Assembly (NCBI GenBank): GCA_944319745.1
Contig: CALUET010000023.1
Coordinates: 124,001-188,000, forward strand
Reading direction: 5' to 3'
Origin: an uncultured Phocaeicola sp.
GTDB taxonomy: Bacteria; Bacteroidota; Bacteroidia; Bacteroidales; Bacteroidaceae
DNA length: 64,000 nt
In this document: positions 1 to 11,930 of the stretch, piece after piece
Numbering within the stretch: the stretch's first letter is position 1
Layout: every line of letters begins with the position of its first letter
The notes under the pieces: model-generated
Told to the model about the DNA's origin: nothing
Seen by the model: only the letters and a program-made list of their open reading frames with translations
The model's database searches: none
Program-made: the position numbers and the translations under genes

Positions 1-2741
1 GGAAAATAGCGGAAATGGCTACAGGTGAAGGTAAAACGTTGGTAGCAACGCTTCCTGTTTTCTTAAACGCTTTGACCGGCAACGGAGTCCACGTGGTAAC
101 AGTCAATGATTATTTGGCAAAACGTGACTCGGAGTGGATGGGTCCCCTGTACATGTTCCACGGTCTTAGCGTAGATTGTATCGACAAACATCAGCCAAAC
201 TCGGCAGCTCGTCGGAAAGCTTACATGGCAGATATTACATTCGGTACGAACAATGAGTTCGGTTTTGACTATCTTCGCGACAATATGGCGGTAAGTCCTA
301 AAGATTTGGTGCAGCGTAAACATAATTATGCGATAGTCGATGAGGTAGACTCTGTGCTTATTGATGATGCTCGTACGCCTTTGATTATTTCAGGGCCGGT
401 ACCGAAAGGAGACCAACAACTGTTTGAAGTTTTACGTCCGTTGGTAGAAAGGTTGGTTGAGGCGCAGAAAAAATTGGCAACTCAACTTCTTGCCGATGCA
501 AAACGTTTAATTGCTTCAGAAAAGAAAGAAGACGTTGAAGCCGGTTTCTTGGCATTGTTTAGAAGCCATAAGGCATTGCCTCGTAATAAAGCCTTGATCA
601 AATTCCTGAGCGAACCCGGTATTAAGGCCGGAATGCTGAAGACTGAGGAAATTTATATGGAGGCAAATAACAAACGTATGCCTGAAGCGGTAGAACCATT
701 GTACTTTGTTATCGATGAAAAGCTGAAGAGTGCAGATCTGACAGATAAGGGCGTTGATTTGATAACAGGCAATTCTCAGGACCCGACATTGTTCGTCTTA
801 CCGGATATTGCTGCCGAACTTTCAGCTCTTGAAAACGAATCGGGTCTGACGGAGGAGGAAAAACTTGCGAAAAAGGACGAATTGATGACGAACTTTGCCA
901 TCAAGTCTGAACGTGTACATACGATAAATCAATTGTTGAAAGCGTACACGATGTTTGAAAGAGATACCGATTATGTAGTAATAGACGGCCAGGTTAAGAT
1001 CGTAGATGAGCAGACGGGACGTATTATGGACGGGCGTCGTTGGAGCGATGGATTACATCAGGCTGTGGAAGCGAAGGAAGGTGTTAAGGTAGAAGCTGCC
1101 ACCCAAACCTTTGCAACAATTACGCTTCAGAATTATTTTCGCATGTATCATAAGTTATCCGGCATGACAGGTACGGCAGAAACCGAGGCCGGAGAATTCT
1201 GGGATATATATAAATTGGATGTAGTTGTCATCCCGACCAATCGACCGATTGCGCGTATTGATATGAATGACCGCGTTTATAAGACAAAACGCGAGAAGTA
1301 CAAAGCGGTGATTGAAGAAATTGAAAAGATGGTAGCATTGGGACGTCCTGTCTTAGTTGGTACGACATCTGTTGAAATTTCTGAGACTCTAAGCAAGATG
1401 CTTACCTTACGAAAGATCCCACATAATGTGTTGAATGCAAAACTTCATCAGAAAGAAGCTGAGATTGTGGCGAAGGCCGGTCAGAGCAGCACAGTTACAA
1501 TTGCGACAAACATGGCAGGTCGTGGTACGGATATTAAGTTGAGTCCTGAGGTAAAGGCTGCGGGAGGTTTGGCAATTATCGGAACAGAGCGTCATGAATC
1601 TCGTCGTGTGGATCGTCAGTTACGCGGACGTGCTGGTCGTCAGGGTGATCCGGGTTCTTCAGTATTCTTTGTTTCTTTGGAAGATGACTTGATGCGTTTG
1701 TTTGCATCCGACCGCATTGCCAAGTACATGGACCGTCTTGGTTTTAAAGAAGGCGAGATGATTGAGCATTCAATGATTTCAAAATCCATTGAAAGAGCGC
1801 AGAAGAAAGTCGAAGAAAACAACTTTGGTATTCGTAAACGTTTGCTTGAATACGATGACGTAATGAATAAACAGCGTACAGTCGTGTACACAAAACGCCG
1901 ACACGCTTTGATGGGTGAACGCATTGGTATGGATATTGTGAACATGATATGGGAACGTTGTGCGAATGCCGTCGAGCAACCTTCTTACGAAGATGCCAAG
2001 ATGGAAGTTCTTCAAACGCTTGCAATGGAGATACCTTTCTCGGAAGATGATTTTAAGAACCTGAAGAAAGAAGAACTGACCGACAAGATTTTCGATGAAG
2101 CAATGGTTTTGTTTAAAAGAAAGACCGAGCGTATGGCGCAAATCGCCAATCCGGTTATTAAACAAGTTTACGAGACTCAAGGTCAAATGTACGAGAATAT
2201 TCTGATTCCGATCACGGACGGCAAACGAATGTATAACATTGCTGTAAACTTAAAAGCGGCTTATGAAAGCGAATCAAAGGAAATCGTGAAAGCATTCGAG
2301 AAGGCGATTTTGTTGCATACTATCGATGATGCATGGAAAGAAAACCTTCGAGAGCTTGACGACCTGAAGCAATCCGTACAGAATGCCAGCTACGAACAAA
2401 AAGATCCTTTGCTGATTTTTAAACTGGAATCGGTAACTTTGTTTGATAATATGGTGGCGAAAATCAATAATAATACGGTGTCTGTACTGATGCGCGGGCA
2501 GATTCCTGTTCCCGATCCGGAACAAGTTCGTGCGGCGGCTCCCGAACCTTCTCGTCCCAGACAGCAGTATGTAGAGCAAAAACAGGATTTGAATGATCCG
2601 GCGCAGCAGGCTGCTGCCGGAAAAGATACCCGCGAAGCAAAGCACGAGCCTTATCGGGCTGAGAAAACGGTGGGGCGTAATGATCCTTGCCCGTGCGGGA
2701 GTGGATTGAAATATAAGAATTGTCATGGGAAAAATGCCTGA
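1..2741 (+). CDS. secA: Preprotein translocase ATPase SecA, 5' truncated by the window edge
   Basis: This is the motor ATPase that drives unfolded preproteins through SecYEG at the inner membrane. The frame is open from base 3 ([12 protein letters not shown]), so the window starts just before the Walker A motif and the N-terminal segment is missing. Visible features are Walker A TGEGKT, the preprotein-binding region, DEVDS about 110 residues in, the second nucleotide fold with GRGTD and [11 protein letters not shown], and a C-terminal zinc motif, [13 protein letters not shown]. About 912 residues are present. There is a lysine- and glutamate-rich insertion around residues 270-300 of the visible part, which I believe is normal for Bacteroidetes SecA. 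A strong intrinsic terminator follows at 2774-2817. The identity is certain. Confidence 0.98.
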   Translation, partial: KIAEMATGEGKTLVATLPVFLNALTGNGVHVVTVNDYLAKRDSEWMGPLYMFHGLSVDCIDKHQPNSAARRKAYMADITFGTNNEFGFDYLRDNMAVSPKDLVQRKHNYAIVDEVDSVLIDDARTPLIISGPVPKGDQQLFEVLRPLVERLVEAQKKLATQLLADAKRLIASEKKEDVEAGFLALFRSHKALPRNKALIKFLSEPGIKAGMLKTEEIYMEANNKRMPEAVEPLYFVIDEKLKSADLTDKGVDLITGNSQDPTLFVLPDIAAELSALENESGLTEEEKLAKKDELMTNFAIKSERVHTINQLLKAYTMFERDTDYVVIDGQVKIVDEQTGRIMDGRRWSDGLHQAVEAKEGVKVEAATQTFATITLQNYFRMYHKLSGMTGTAETEAGEFWDIYKLDVVVIPTNRPIARIDMNDRVYKTKREKYKAVIEEIEKMVALGRPVLVGTTSVEISETLSKMLTLRKIPHNVLNAKLHQKEAEIVAKAGQSSTVTIATNMAGRGTDIKLSPEVKAAGGLAIIGTERHESRRVDRQLRGRAGRQGDPGSSVFFVSLEDDLMRLFASDRIAKYMDRLGFKEGEMIEHSMISKSIERAQKKVEENNFGIRKRLLEYDDVMNKQRTVVYTKRRHALMGERIGMDIVNMIWERCANAVEQPSYEDAKMEVLQTLAMEIPFSEDDFKNLKKEELTDKIFDEAMVLFKRKTERMAQIANPVIKQVYETQGQMYENILIPITDGKRMYNIAVNLKAAYESESKEIVKAFEKAILLHTIDDAWKENLRELDDLKQSVQNASYEQKDPLLIFKLESVTLFDNMVAKINNNTVSVLMRGQIPVPDPEQVRAAAPEPSRPRQQYVEQKQDLNDPAQQAAAGKDTREAKHEPYRAEKTVGRNDPCPCGSGLKYKNCHGKNA

Positions 2742-2773
2742 TGTATTGTCGTAAATTATTTTGTTGATATAGA

Positions 2774-2817
2774 AAATCCCCGAGACGGTTAAAGCCGATT
2801 CTCGGGGATTTTTTTAT
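2774..2817 (+). terminator. Intrinsic terminator of secA
   Basis: A 12-bp arm, AAATCCCCGAGA, pairs with TCTCGGGGATTT. An inner CGG/CCG pair lies inside it and a run of seven T bases follows. It begins 33 bases after the secA stop codon. Confidence 0.9.
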
Positions 2818-2890
2818 TTTCTCTTCAATGTAGATAGTAAAATTTAGCTTTTTAATAGTCAAGAATTCAGGTAGAATAAAATAGAATGTT

Positions 2891-2898
2891 TATTTTTG
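2891..2898 (+). promoter_or_regulatory. -7 box (TATTTTTG) for the DUF6340 lipoprotein gene
   Basis: TATTTTTG fits the Bacteroidetes -7 consensus TAnnTTTG and lies 25 bases before the ATG. I see no good TTTG box 19-21 bp upstream, so the support is partial. Confidence 0.5.
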
Positions 2899-2923
2899 TG
2901 CTATAAAAGTATGTATTTTTTTT

Positions 2924-3919
2924 ATGAAGTCGTACATCCCTTGTTTTTTGATATTGCTAATGTTCGGTTGCTTTTCATGCAATTCCATACGGACAATTTC
3001 GTTTGAACAGCTTTACCCGGCCGAGGTAAGTTTCCCAAAACAGGTAAGTAGGGTGGCAGTGGTAAACAATGCTCCTCCTGCCGGGCCGCGGAAAAAAGGC
3101 ATGATTGCCTTGGGAGAACAGGAAGGCGATGGCAAACTTTTGGCAGAAGCATTGGCCGGAGCGCTGGCCGATTCGCGTTATTTCGATCAAGTGATTATAT
3201 GCGATTCTGCATTATATGCGGGAGAAGGACGAACATTCTTGCCGCATACTCTTTCGAAAGCGGAAGTGGAAGAACTGACAGAAGCTATGGATGTCGATGC
3301 ATTATTGTCGGTGGAGAGAGTAAGGCTGGAGATAGATGAAAAAGAATATTCCTATCCTGATATGCCTGTAATCTTTTCTGCACTCGAGGCAAAGGTAACT
3401 CCTGTGGTAAATGTTTACGTTCCTTCTCGTGAAAGGCCTGCCACGTCTGTTATTTATACGGATAGTTTATATTGGGACATCAGTCCGAATTTGTCAGTCG
3501 ATGATGTTTATCACGATATTGCATCGTTTGTTTCTTCGGGATTGTCGCAGAAACTTGTTCCATATTGGGTGCAGGCGGATCGTATTTATTTCGATGGAGG
3601 AAGTCCTGAAATGCGGGATGCCGGTGTATATGTGCGGGAGAATGATTGGGAAGCCGCTGCAAAAATCTGGGAAGAAATATACGGTCGTGTGAAATCGAAA
3701 AAGCAAAAAATGTATGCTTCATTTAATTTGGCTTTGGCATACGAGATGAAAGGTGATGTGGATTCCGCCATTCAATGGCTGAAAAAGTCGCAGTCTTATC
3801 TTGATCCGAACACCGAGTTGATGCAAATCATGGAAGTCTATTCGATACAGTTGGAAGAGAAAAAGCAGATAATGTCCCGTTTGTCTTTACAAATGGAGCG
3901 GTTCAATCATAAATATTAG
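2924..3919 (+). CDS. DUF6340-family lipoprotein with C-terminal TPR-like region
   Basis: This is a 331-residue envelope protein of unknown function. The N-terminus is a lipoprotein signal with a hydrophobic stretch ending CFSC, so Cys19 is the likely lipidated residue. The body contains a predicted alpha/beta domain, and the last 90 residues (WEEIYGRVKSKKQKMYASFN through the Q-rich end) look like a pair of TPR helices. It resembles the Bacteroidales family Pfam calls DUF6340, which I recognise from its N-terminal SIRTISFEQLYPAEVSFP region. It lies alone between the secA terminator and the next promoter. Its role is unknown; an assembly or scaffolding role in the outer membrane would be only a guess. 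Confidence 0.85.
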   Translation: MKSYIPCFLILLMFGCFSCNSIRTISFEQLYPAEVSFPKQVSRVAVVNNAPPAGPRKKGMIALGEQEGDGKLLAEALAGALADSRYFDQVIICDSALYAGEGRTFLPHTLSKAEVEELTEAMDVDALLSVERVRLEIDEKEYSYPDMPVIFSALEAKVTPVVNVYVPSRERPATSVIYTDSLYWDISPNLSVDDVYHDIASFVSSGLSQKLVPYWVQADRIYFDGGSPEMRDAGVYVRENDWEAAAKIWEEIYGRVKSKKQKMYASFNLALAYEMKGDVDSAIQWLKKSQSYLDPNTELMQIMEVYSIQLEEKKQIMSRLSLQMERFNHKY

Positions 3920-3950
3920 CAGTAGATTTCGTTGAGATTTCATTTTTTTG

Positions 3951-3958
3951 TATTTTTG
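3951..3958 (+). promoter_or_regulatory. -7 box (TATTTTTG) for the 149-residue acidic protein gene
   Basis: TATTTTTG matches TAnnTTTG and lies 24 bases before the ATG. A TTG occurs upstream but the spacing of 16 bp is short. Confidence 0.45.
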
Positions 3959-3982
3959 GAATGAAAGAAAAAGGTTAATGTT

Positions 3983-4432
3983 ATGACGTTGAGTGAACAA
4001 TCTTATACATCAGTTTTGTCGGCGATTAAGGAAGCTGTTAGCCGTTATAAAGGAAATTCCGCCAATCATGAAGTGACAGATATTCATCTGCAACCCAATC
4101 CGGAGAGTGGTGAATTGCTTATTTTTAATGACGACGAGGAAGAACTTTCCCGGACGGCTGTCGAAGAATGGGCGGATTATGAAAGTGATACGTTTGAAAA
4201 AGAGGCTGAAATTGTGCTTCGAAAGGCCATTGTCGAGTTAAAAGAGCAAAGCGCATTTGATGATTTGTCCTTATTGAAACCTTATTCTTTCGTGTTGGTA
4301 GATGAAAACAAGGAAACCATTGTGGAGCTGATGCTCGTTGATGATGAAGATACATTGCTATTGGATGAAGAACTTTTGAAGGGGCTTGACGAGGAACTTG
4401 ATGCATTCCTGAAAGATCTGTTGGAAAAATAA
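3983..4432 (+). CDS. Conserved-type acidic protein of unknown function
   Basis: This is a 149-residue, strongly acidic protein with no signal peptide or membrane segment, so it is probably cytoplasmic. It is rich in Glu, Asp and Leu, especially in its second half (repeated DDE, LLDEELLKGLDEELD). The predicted fold is helical with a beta-like middle (SFVLVDENKETIVELMLVDD). I do not recognise a named family. The start is chosen because a -7 box precedes it and its coding frame is clean. The gene stands alone, with 112 bases before the next start. The reading frame and its position make it very likely real, but no function can be offered. Confidence 0.8.
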   Translation: MTLSEQSYTSVLSAIKEAVSRYKGNSANHEVTDIHLQPNPESGELLIFNDDEEELSRTAVEEWADYESDTFEKEAEIVLRKAIVELKEQSAFDDLSLLKPYSFVLVDENKETIVELMLVDDEDTLLLDEELLKGLDEELDAFLKDLLEK

Positions 4433-4544
4433 AATTAGATAAAAACGAGTTTTTAGAGGGCAAAATGGCAGTAAGGCGGAATAAAGCGGAGAAATATTTT
4501 CTTTTAAGACTGCATTTCCCTTATTCTTTATTTATACATTGGTC

Positions 4545-5543
4545 ATGGGAGAAAGAATAACTTTTCGAAAAAATGAACTTCTTGCAACCGTTAATCCGTA
4601 TTGGAGAGGAAATCCCACCGTGAGAGGTAAATTCTTCAATCGGCAGCATCGCTGGAAACCGGGGATGGGAAGTGTGCTGAAGTGGCGTTTGTCTCCCAAC
4701 CCTCAACGCAAGGAAAAACGTACGGTAAAGTGGAATCCGAAAGTAAATTTCCTTTCTTCTTTGGACGCTGTTGTAGGAAATTCGTTGATTTGGCTGGGCC
4801 ATAATTCTTTTTTTCTCCAGTTAGGCGGAAAACGTTTCATGATCGATCCGGTGTTTGGTAGTATTCCTTTTGTGAAAAGGCGCAGTACTTTTCCTGCAAA
4901 CGTCTCGATCTTTCAAGGAATAGATTACCTTCTTATTAGCCATGACCACTTTGATCATTTGGATAAGCCGAGTATATCCCGCCTGTTATCCCTCAATCCG
5001 CAGATGAAACTTTTTTGTGGTATCGGTACGGGGGCGCTGATAAAAAGCTGGTTCCCCGCGATGGAAGTGATAGAAGCCGCGTGGTATCAGCAGCATAAGG
5101 ACGGTGATTTGTGCTTGACATTCCTGCCCGCTCAGCATTGGAGTAAGCGCGGAGTAAACGATGGAGGCGAACGTTTGTGGGGAGCATTCATGATAGAATG
5201 CGACGGAATTGTAATTTATAACAGCGGAGACACGGGATATTCTGTACATTTTAAGGAATTGCCCGGATTGTTTCCTCACATTGATTATTGCATGATTGGC
5301 ATAGGTGTTTATAAACCCCGCTGGTTCATGCAGCCCAATCATATCTCTCCTTATGATGCTTTGACGGCATCTGTCGAAATGAATGCGCGGATGACCATCC
5401 CGATGCATTACGGCACTTTTGATCTTTCGGATGAACCTTTGTTCGATCCGCCGCATGTCTTTGTTTCGGAAGCGGCCAAAAGAGGACTGCCTGTTTTGTT
5501 GCCCGAGCTGGGAGAGATCGTGAAGTTACGGCCATTGAAATGA
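4545..5543 (+). CDS. MBL-fold metallo-hydrolase, NAPE-PLD/UlaG-like
   Basis: This is a metallo-beta-lactamase-fold hydrolase of 332 residues. The metal motif HDHFDH is at residues 133-138. Later ligands are visible in the QHWSKR, NSGDTGY and PMHYGTF segments, as expected for the NAPE-hydrolysing phospholipase D and UlaG group. The N-terminal 75 residues, with an RGKFFNRQHRWKPG-like stretch and WRLSPNP, match the extension of that group. No signal peptide is seen. The frame has an upstream TTG at 4539, but I chose the ATG at 4545. A degenerate -7-like TACATTGG lies only 2 bases before it, so the true transcript start is unclear. The substrate cannot be told from the sequence. Confidence 0.85.
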   Translation: MGERITFRKNELLATVNPYWRGNPTVRGKFFNRQHRWKPGMGSVLKWRLSPNPQRKEKRTVKWNPKVNFLSSLDAVVGNSLIWLGHNSFFLQLGGKRFMIDPVFGSIPFVKRRSTFPANVSIFQGIDYLLISHDHFDHLDKPSISRLLSLNPQMKLFCGIGTGALIKSWFPAMEVIEAAWYQQHKDGDLCLTFLPAQHWSKRGVNDGGERLWGAFMIECDGIVIYNSGDTGYSVHFKELPGLFPHIDYCMIGIGVYKPRWFMQPNHISPYDALTASVEMNARMTIPMHYGTFDLSDEPLFDPPHVFVSEAAKRGLPVLLPELGEIVKLRPLK

Positions 5544-5583
5544 ATTCTTGTAAATTTTAAACTAAATATTTATCTGAAAAATT

Positions 5584-7845
5584 ATGAAACTGTTAAACGT
5601 AATGTCGGGGATGGCTTGCCTACTGGCTCTGGTCGGTTGCAACGGCGTATCCTCAACTTCTTCGGAAAAAGGGGATTTGGTTCAGTATGTAGATCCTTAT
5701 ATAGGATCCGGGTATCACGGGCATGTATTTGTAGGAACGAGCGTTCCTTATGGAATGGTGCAGTTAGGTCCGAGCAACATTCATAAAGGTTGGGACTGGA
5801 CTTCGGCATATCATTATTCAGACAGCATCTTGATTGGATTCTCTCATACCCATCTGAGCGGAACAGGATGTACGGACTTGGGTGATGTTCTGGTGATGCC
5901 TTTGAACGAAATACGCACTCCTCGTGGAAATCAGGACGGATTTGAAGACGGATACGCTTCCTTGTATTCGCACGACACGGAAGTCGTTCGTCCGGAATAT
6001 TACTCCGTAATGGTCGATCGATATAATATTAAGGCGGAATTGACCGCGACCGACCGGGTAGGATTACACCGTTATACATATCCCGAAGGCAAGCCTGCTT
6101 CTATCCTGATCGACTTGCGTGAAGGAAACGGAACCAATGCTTACGAAAGTTATATTCATAAAATAGACGATTATACGGTGGAGGGTTACCGTTATGTACA
6201 CGGTTGGAGCCCCAATCGCCGCATATATTTTGTATTGAAGAGCGATAAGAAAATAGAACAGTTCACGGCATACGATGACAATACTCCCAAGGAAGGAGAC
6301 CAGTTGCGCGTGGCTTCCGTAAAGAGTGTGCTCACCTTCGGTAATGTGAAAGAAGTAAACATCAAGGTTGCTCTCTCTCCTGTAAGTTGCAATAATGCGG
6401 CTTTGAATATGGAGACCGAGTTGCCCGATTGGGATTTTAACCGCGTTATGAACGACAGCCGCAAGCGTTGGAACGAACAACTGGCGAAGATTGTAGTAGA
6501 CGATCAGGATGAAACGGCAAAACGGGTGTTCTATACAGCTTTGTATCATACGATGATTGCTCCCACACTTTTCTGCGATGTAAATGGAGAATATCGAGGT
6601 ATTGACGACATGATTTACAGCTCCGGCGATAAAGCCAACTATACTACGTTCTCTACATGGGATACTTATCGCGCATTGCACCCGTTGATGACCATTACAC
6701 AAAGCGAACGTGTGGATGATATTGTCAATGCGATGTTGACGGTTTATGACCAGCAAGGTAAACTTCCGATATGGACTTTGATGAACGGCGAGACGAATTG
6801 TATGCCGGGATATAGCTCTGTTCCCATCATAGCCGACGCATATCTGAAAGGTTTTACCGGCTTCGATGCAGAAAGAGCCCTCACTGCAATGAAAGGAACT
6901 GCTACAAATCTGAACCAAAACGGCGTGCCGTACCTCTTGGAAAAAGGTTATATTCCAGCCGACAAGGTGTATGAAGCTACCTCAATAGCACTGGAATATG
7001 CCGTAGATGATTGGGGCATTTCACGTATGGCAAAGAAAATGGGTAAGCAGGACGACTACGAGTTGTATGCAAAACGTGCCGATTATTACAAGACTTATTT
7101 CGATTCTTCCATCAAGTTTATTCGCCCGAAAATGGATGATGGTTCTTGGCGTACACCTTACGATCCGGCACGTTCTATTCATGGTGTAGGCGACTTTACT
7201 GAAGGAAACGGTTGGCAATATACTTTCTTTGTTCCGCAAGATCCGTATGGATTGATTAAACTTTTGGGCGGAGATGAAGCTTTTGTTGAAAAACTGGATA
7301 CATTCTTCGTAAACAACGAAAGTATGGGTGAAGGCGCTTCTTCCGACATTACCGGTCTTATCGGGCAATATGCACACGGAAACGAGCCGAGCCATCACAT
7401 TACTTACCTATATGCTTTTGCCGGACAACAGTGGAAAACTGCAGAAAAGGTGCGTTTCATCATGGATGAGTTCTACACGGATAAACCCGATGGTATCATT
7501 GGAAATGAAGATTGCGGCCAGATGTCTGCTTGGTATATCCTGTCGTCTATGGGATTCTATCAGGTAAATCCGTGCAACGGTATTTATGTTTTCGGTAGTC
7601 CGCGCTTTAACAAGATGACGGTTAACGTGAGAGGCGGCAATACATTTACTGTTGAGGCTGAGAATAACAGTAAGGAAAATATCTATATACAGGAAGTCTT
7701 CTTGAACGGACAACCTTACGATAAGACTTACATAACTTATAATGATATCGTAAAGGGCGGCGTTCTGAAATTTGTGATGGGGGCAGAACCTAACAAAGAC
7801 TTCGGAAAGGCAGTGGAAAACCGCCCATTGTCAGAGCAGGAATAA
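5584..7845 (+). CDS. GH92 family alpha-mannosidase, lipoprotein
   Basis: This is a 753-residue glycoside hydrolase of family 92, calcium-dependent exo-alpha-mannosidases that trim alpha-mannosides of N-glycans or yeast mannan. The N-terminus is a lipoprotein signal ending LVGC (Cys19), so the enzyme should be tethered in the periplasm or outer membrane. The N-terminal beta-sandwich begins YVDPYIGSGYHGHVFVG. The (alpha/alpha)6 catalytic part includes FSTWDTYRALHPL, GNEPSHHITYLYAF and NEDCGQMSAWY, all characteristic of GH92. No SusC/SusD or regulator gene lies nearby, so it is not part of an obvious polysaccharide utilisation locus. A bidirectional terminator lies just downstream. Confidence 0.95.
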   Translation: MKLLNVMSGMACLLALVGCNGVSSTSSEKGDLVQYVDPYIGSGYHGHVFVGTSVPYGMVQLGPSNIHKGWDWTSAYHYSDSILIGFSHTHLSGTGCTDLGDVLVMPLNEIRTPRGNQDGFEDGYASLYSHDTEVVRPEYYSVMVDRYNIKAELTATDRVGLHRYTYPEGKPASILIDLREGNGTNAYESYIHKIDDYTVEGYRYVHGWSPNRRIYFVLKSDKKIEQFTAYDDNTPKEGDQLRVASVKSVLTFGNVKEVNIKVALSPVSCNNAALNMETELPDWDFNRVMNDSRKRWNEQLAKIVVDDQDETAKRVFYTALYHTMIAPTLFCDVNGEYRGIDDMIYSSGDKANYTTFSTWDTYRALHPLMTITQSERVDDIVNAMLTVYDQQGKLPIWTLMNGETNCMPGYSSVPIIADAYLKGFTGFDAERALTAMKGTATNLNQNGVPYLLEKGYIPADKVYEATSIALEYAVDDWGISRMAKKMGKQDDYELYAKRADYYKTYFDSSIKFIRPKMDDGSWRTPYDPARSIHGVGDFTEGNGWQYTFFVPQDPYGLIKLLGGDEAFVEKLDTFFVNNESMGEGASSDITGLIGQYAHGNEPSHHITYLYAFAGQQWKTAEKVRFIMDEFYTDKPDGIIGNEDCGQMSAWYILSSMGFYQVNPCNGIYVFGSPRFNKMTVNVRGGNTFTVEAENNSKENIYIQEVFLNGQPYDKTYITYNDIVKGGVLKFVMGAEPNKDFGKAVENRPLSEQE

Positions 7846-7872
7846 ATATTGTTTTGATAAATTGAATATAAA

Positions 7873-7910
7873 AAGAGGTTGCAATTATGTAAAAGTAATT
7901 GCAACCTCTT
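7873..7910. terminator. Bidirectional terminator between the GH92 gene and valS
   Basis: A perfect 15-bp stem, AAGAGGTTGCAATTA paired with TAATTGCAACCTCTT, has an 8-base loop. It sits between convergent genes, with an A-rich left flank and a T-rich right flank. Confidence 0.85.
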
Positions 7911-7928
7911 CTTGTTTGTGTATTGTTT

Positions 7929-10556
<2,628 letters not shown>

Positions 10557-10598
10557 TGTCGTTATATCTTGTTTAAAATGTTACCGTTAATGTGTCTG

Positions 10599-10606
10599 CA
10601 AAATTA
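10599..10606 (-). promoter_or_regulatory. -7 box (TAATTTTG) for valS
   Basis: On the minus strand TAATTTTG fits TAnnTTTG. It gives a 5' untranslated region of about 35 bases. No clear -33 TTTG was found. Confidence 0.45.
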
Positions 10607-10760
10607 ATAAAAGTAGTTGGAATATCGGGAGATTATGAAATGAATGTGGTGATGTTTTTTTGAATGCCCGGCGGCTTTTCATGAAAAAGCGGAGATGTTT
10701 TGTGCAGTGTGCAGGCTTCTTTGTTTCGGCTTGTTGTGGAAAATATCCTTCTGTCCGGGA

Positions 10761-10788
10761 ATTTCCCTATTTATTTATAGGGAAAATC
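10761..10788. promoter_or_regulatory. Palindromic candidate operator TTTCCCTAT-n6-ATAGGGAAA
   Basis: This is an inverted repeat with 9-bp arms and a 6-base loop. It directly abuts the -33 box of the lipoprotein gene at 10845. Its right half, ATAGGGAAAATC, recurs twice in the promoter region of the gene at 18006. Confidence 0.5.
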
Positions 10789-10789
10789 T

Positions 10790-10822
10790 TTTGCAGGGGA
10801 GGTTTTATTTCACATATCTTTG
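10790..10822 (+). promoter_or_regulatory. Promoter of the BamE-like/DUF4476 lipoprotein gene
   Basis: The boxes are TTTG at 10790-10793 and TATCTTTG at 10815-10822, spaced 21 bp, a full match to the Bacteroidetes consensus. Transcription from here excludes the longer in-frame start at 10695. Confidence 0.8.
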
Positions 10823-10844
10823 CGTAAACAAAAAAAGGAAACGT

Positions 10845-11837
10845 ATGATGAAATTTTTTAAATGTTTGGGAGTGTTTCTTGCCATATTCCTTGTGTTGAG
10901 CGGATGCAGTACGCATCTTACGATGAAAGGCGGACAGGCGTTGGTCGGAAAGATAGAGAACGGTATGTTGAAGAGCGAGGTTAAAGAAATATTGGGCAGT
11001 CCCGATTTTCGTCGTTTTGATGGCGGATACGAGCAATGGGAATACAGGTTTCAGCACGCACTGACGGCCAAGAAGAATGTAATCATCGTGGACTTTGTGG
11101 ATGACAGGGTGGTTTCTTTCAATTCTTTTGATGACGTTTATCCCGGGCACTTGCCTGCGGTAGAGACATGTCCGCCGGTGGTGTTGGTAGAAGAGGGAAG
11201 TGCATTGCCGTATCCGTTGTCTTTCCCTCCTGCGGATGACGTTTATTTCCGGCAGTTGCATCGGGATCTATCCGAAGCCTGGTCGGATAAGGCTGCGTTG
11301 GAGATGCTCAGTCAGGCGGTGGCGGAACGAAACTTTACGGTTGCGCAATGCATCGGATTGCTTGAAACGACGGCTTTTGGCGATGAACGCCTGCAATACC
11401 TGCGTGTATTGGCTCCCGCCGTTTCCGACATGGAAAACGGAGGAAAATTGGTAAACGCCTTTTCGTTCGAGTCGGGAAAGAAGGCGGCCCGGAAGATTTT
11501 GTTGGAACAACCGGTATGCCTCCCGAAATGCTCTCCGGAATATCTTGGCGAAGTAGAAAAACATTTTCGTTTTCTTTACGGCGAGATGCAGAGAGAGACA
11601 TTCGAGTCCGACCGCATGGCATTGCTGGATGCTGCTGTCAAAGCCCAAAACTTTACGTGTGCTCAGTGCGTGCAGCTGTTGGGCTTCTGTAAGTTCGACA
11701 GCGAAAAGATGGAATATCTCAAGCGCCTTGCTCCCTGCATTCTCGATTATCAGAACAGCCGGATGCTGGCAGACTGTATGGAGCTCGAGAAAGATGAGGC
11801 ATACAGCCTGCTGAAACGTTACGGGCAGCCGCATTGA
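10845..11837 (+). CDS. Lipoprotein with BamE/SmpA-like domain and two DUF4476 domains
   Basis: This is a 330-residue lipoprotein. The signal ends LSGC (Cys21). Residues of about 30-95 have the BamE/SmpA pattern (GMLKSEVKEILGSPDF ... YEQWEYRF ... VDFVDDRVV). Two DUF4476-like helical repeats follow at about 140-228 and 240-330, each with NFT-x-AQC-x-x-LL and a later KMEYL or RLQYL motif. The open frame extends to 10695, but a perfect promoter at 10790-10822 and the lipoprotein signal fix the start at 10845 (or the adjacent ATG at 10848). Its job is unknown. BamE-like domains act in outer-membrane assembly, so an envelope role is an inference. Confidence 0.88.
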   Translation: MMKFFKCLGVFLAIFLVLSGCSTHLTMKGGQALVGKIENGMLKSEVKEILGSPDFRRFDGGYEQWEYRFQHALTAKKNVIIVDFVDDRVVSFNSFDDVYPGHLPAVETCPPVVLVEEGSALPYPLSFPPADDVYFRQLHRDLSEAWSDKAALEMLSQAVAERNFTVAQCIGLLETTAFGDERLQYLRVLAPAVSDMENGGKLVNAFSFESGKKAARKILLEQPVCLPKCSPEYLGEVEKHFRFLYGEMQRETFESDRMALLDAAVKAQNFTCAQCVQLLGFCKFDSEKMEYLKRLAPCILDYQNSRMLADCMELEKDEAYSLLKRYGQPH

Positions 11838-11874
11838 TTTGTCACCTGCAAAACGCGTCCTTCGTAAAAAGACG

Positions 11875-11906
11875 TTTGGCGGCTGCTGTAAAAATCACTA
11901 TCTTTG
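11875..11906 (+). promoter_or_regulatory. Promoter of lepA
   Basis: TTTG at 11875-11878 and TATCTTTG at 11899-11906 are spaced 20 bp, a full consensus match. The -7 box ends 24 bases before the ATG at 11931 and overlaps the spurious upstream TTG start. Confidence 0.85.
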
Positions 11907-11930
11907 TCGGGTAAAAACAAAACGTTTTAT

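Noticed and set aside
6064..6918. A 284-codon open frame on the minus strand inside the GH92 gene
   Set aside because: It lies fully antisense to a clear glycoside hydrolase; its translation has no family resemblance and it has no promoter or start context.
10557..10760. tRNA or other structured RNA in the valS upstream gap
   Set aside because: No cloverleaf or other conserved RNA pattern was found; only the valS -7 box is supported.
10695..10844. Extra 50 codons upstream of the BamE-like/DUF4476 lipoprotein
   Set aside because: A complete promoter and a palindrome lie within this stretch, and the lipoprotein signal begins at 10845.
11904..11930. TTG start for lepA
   Set aside because: It falls inside the -7 box of a full promoter; the family start is MKHIRNFC.
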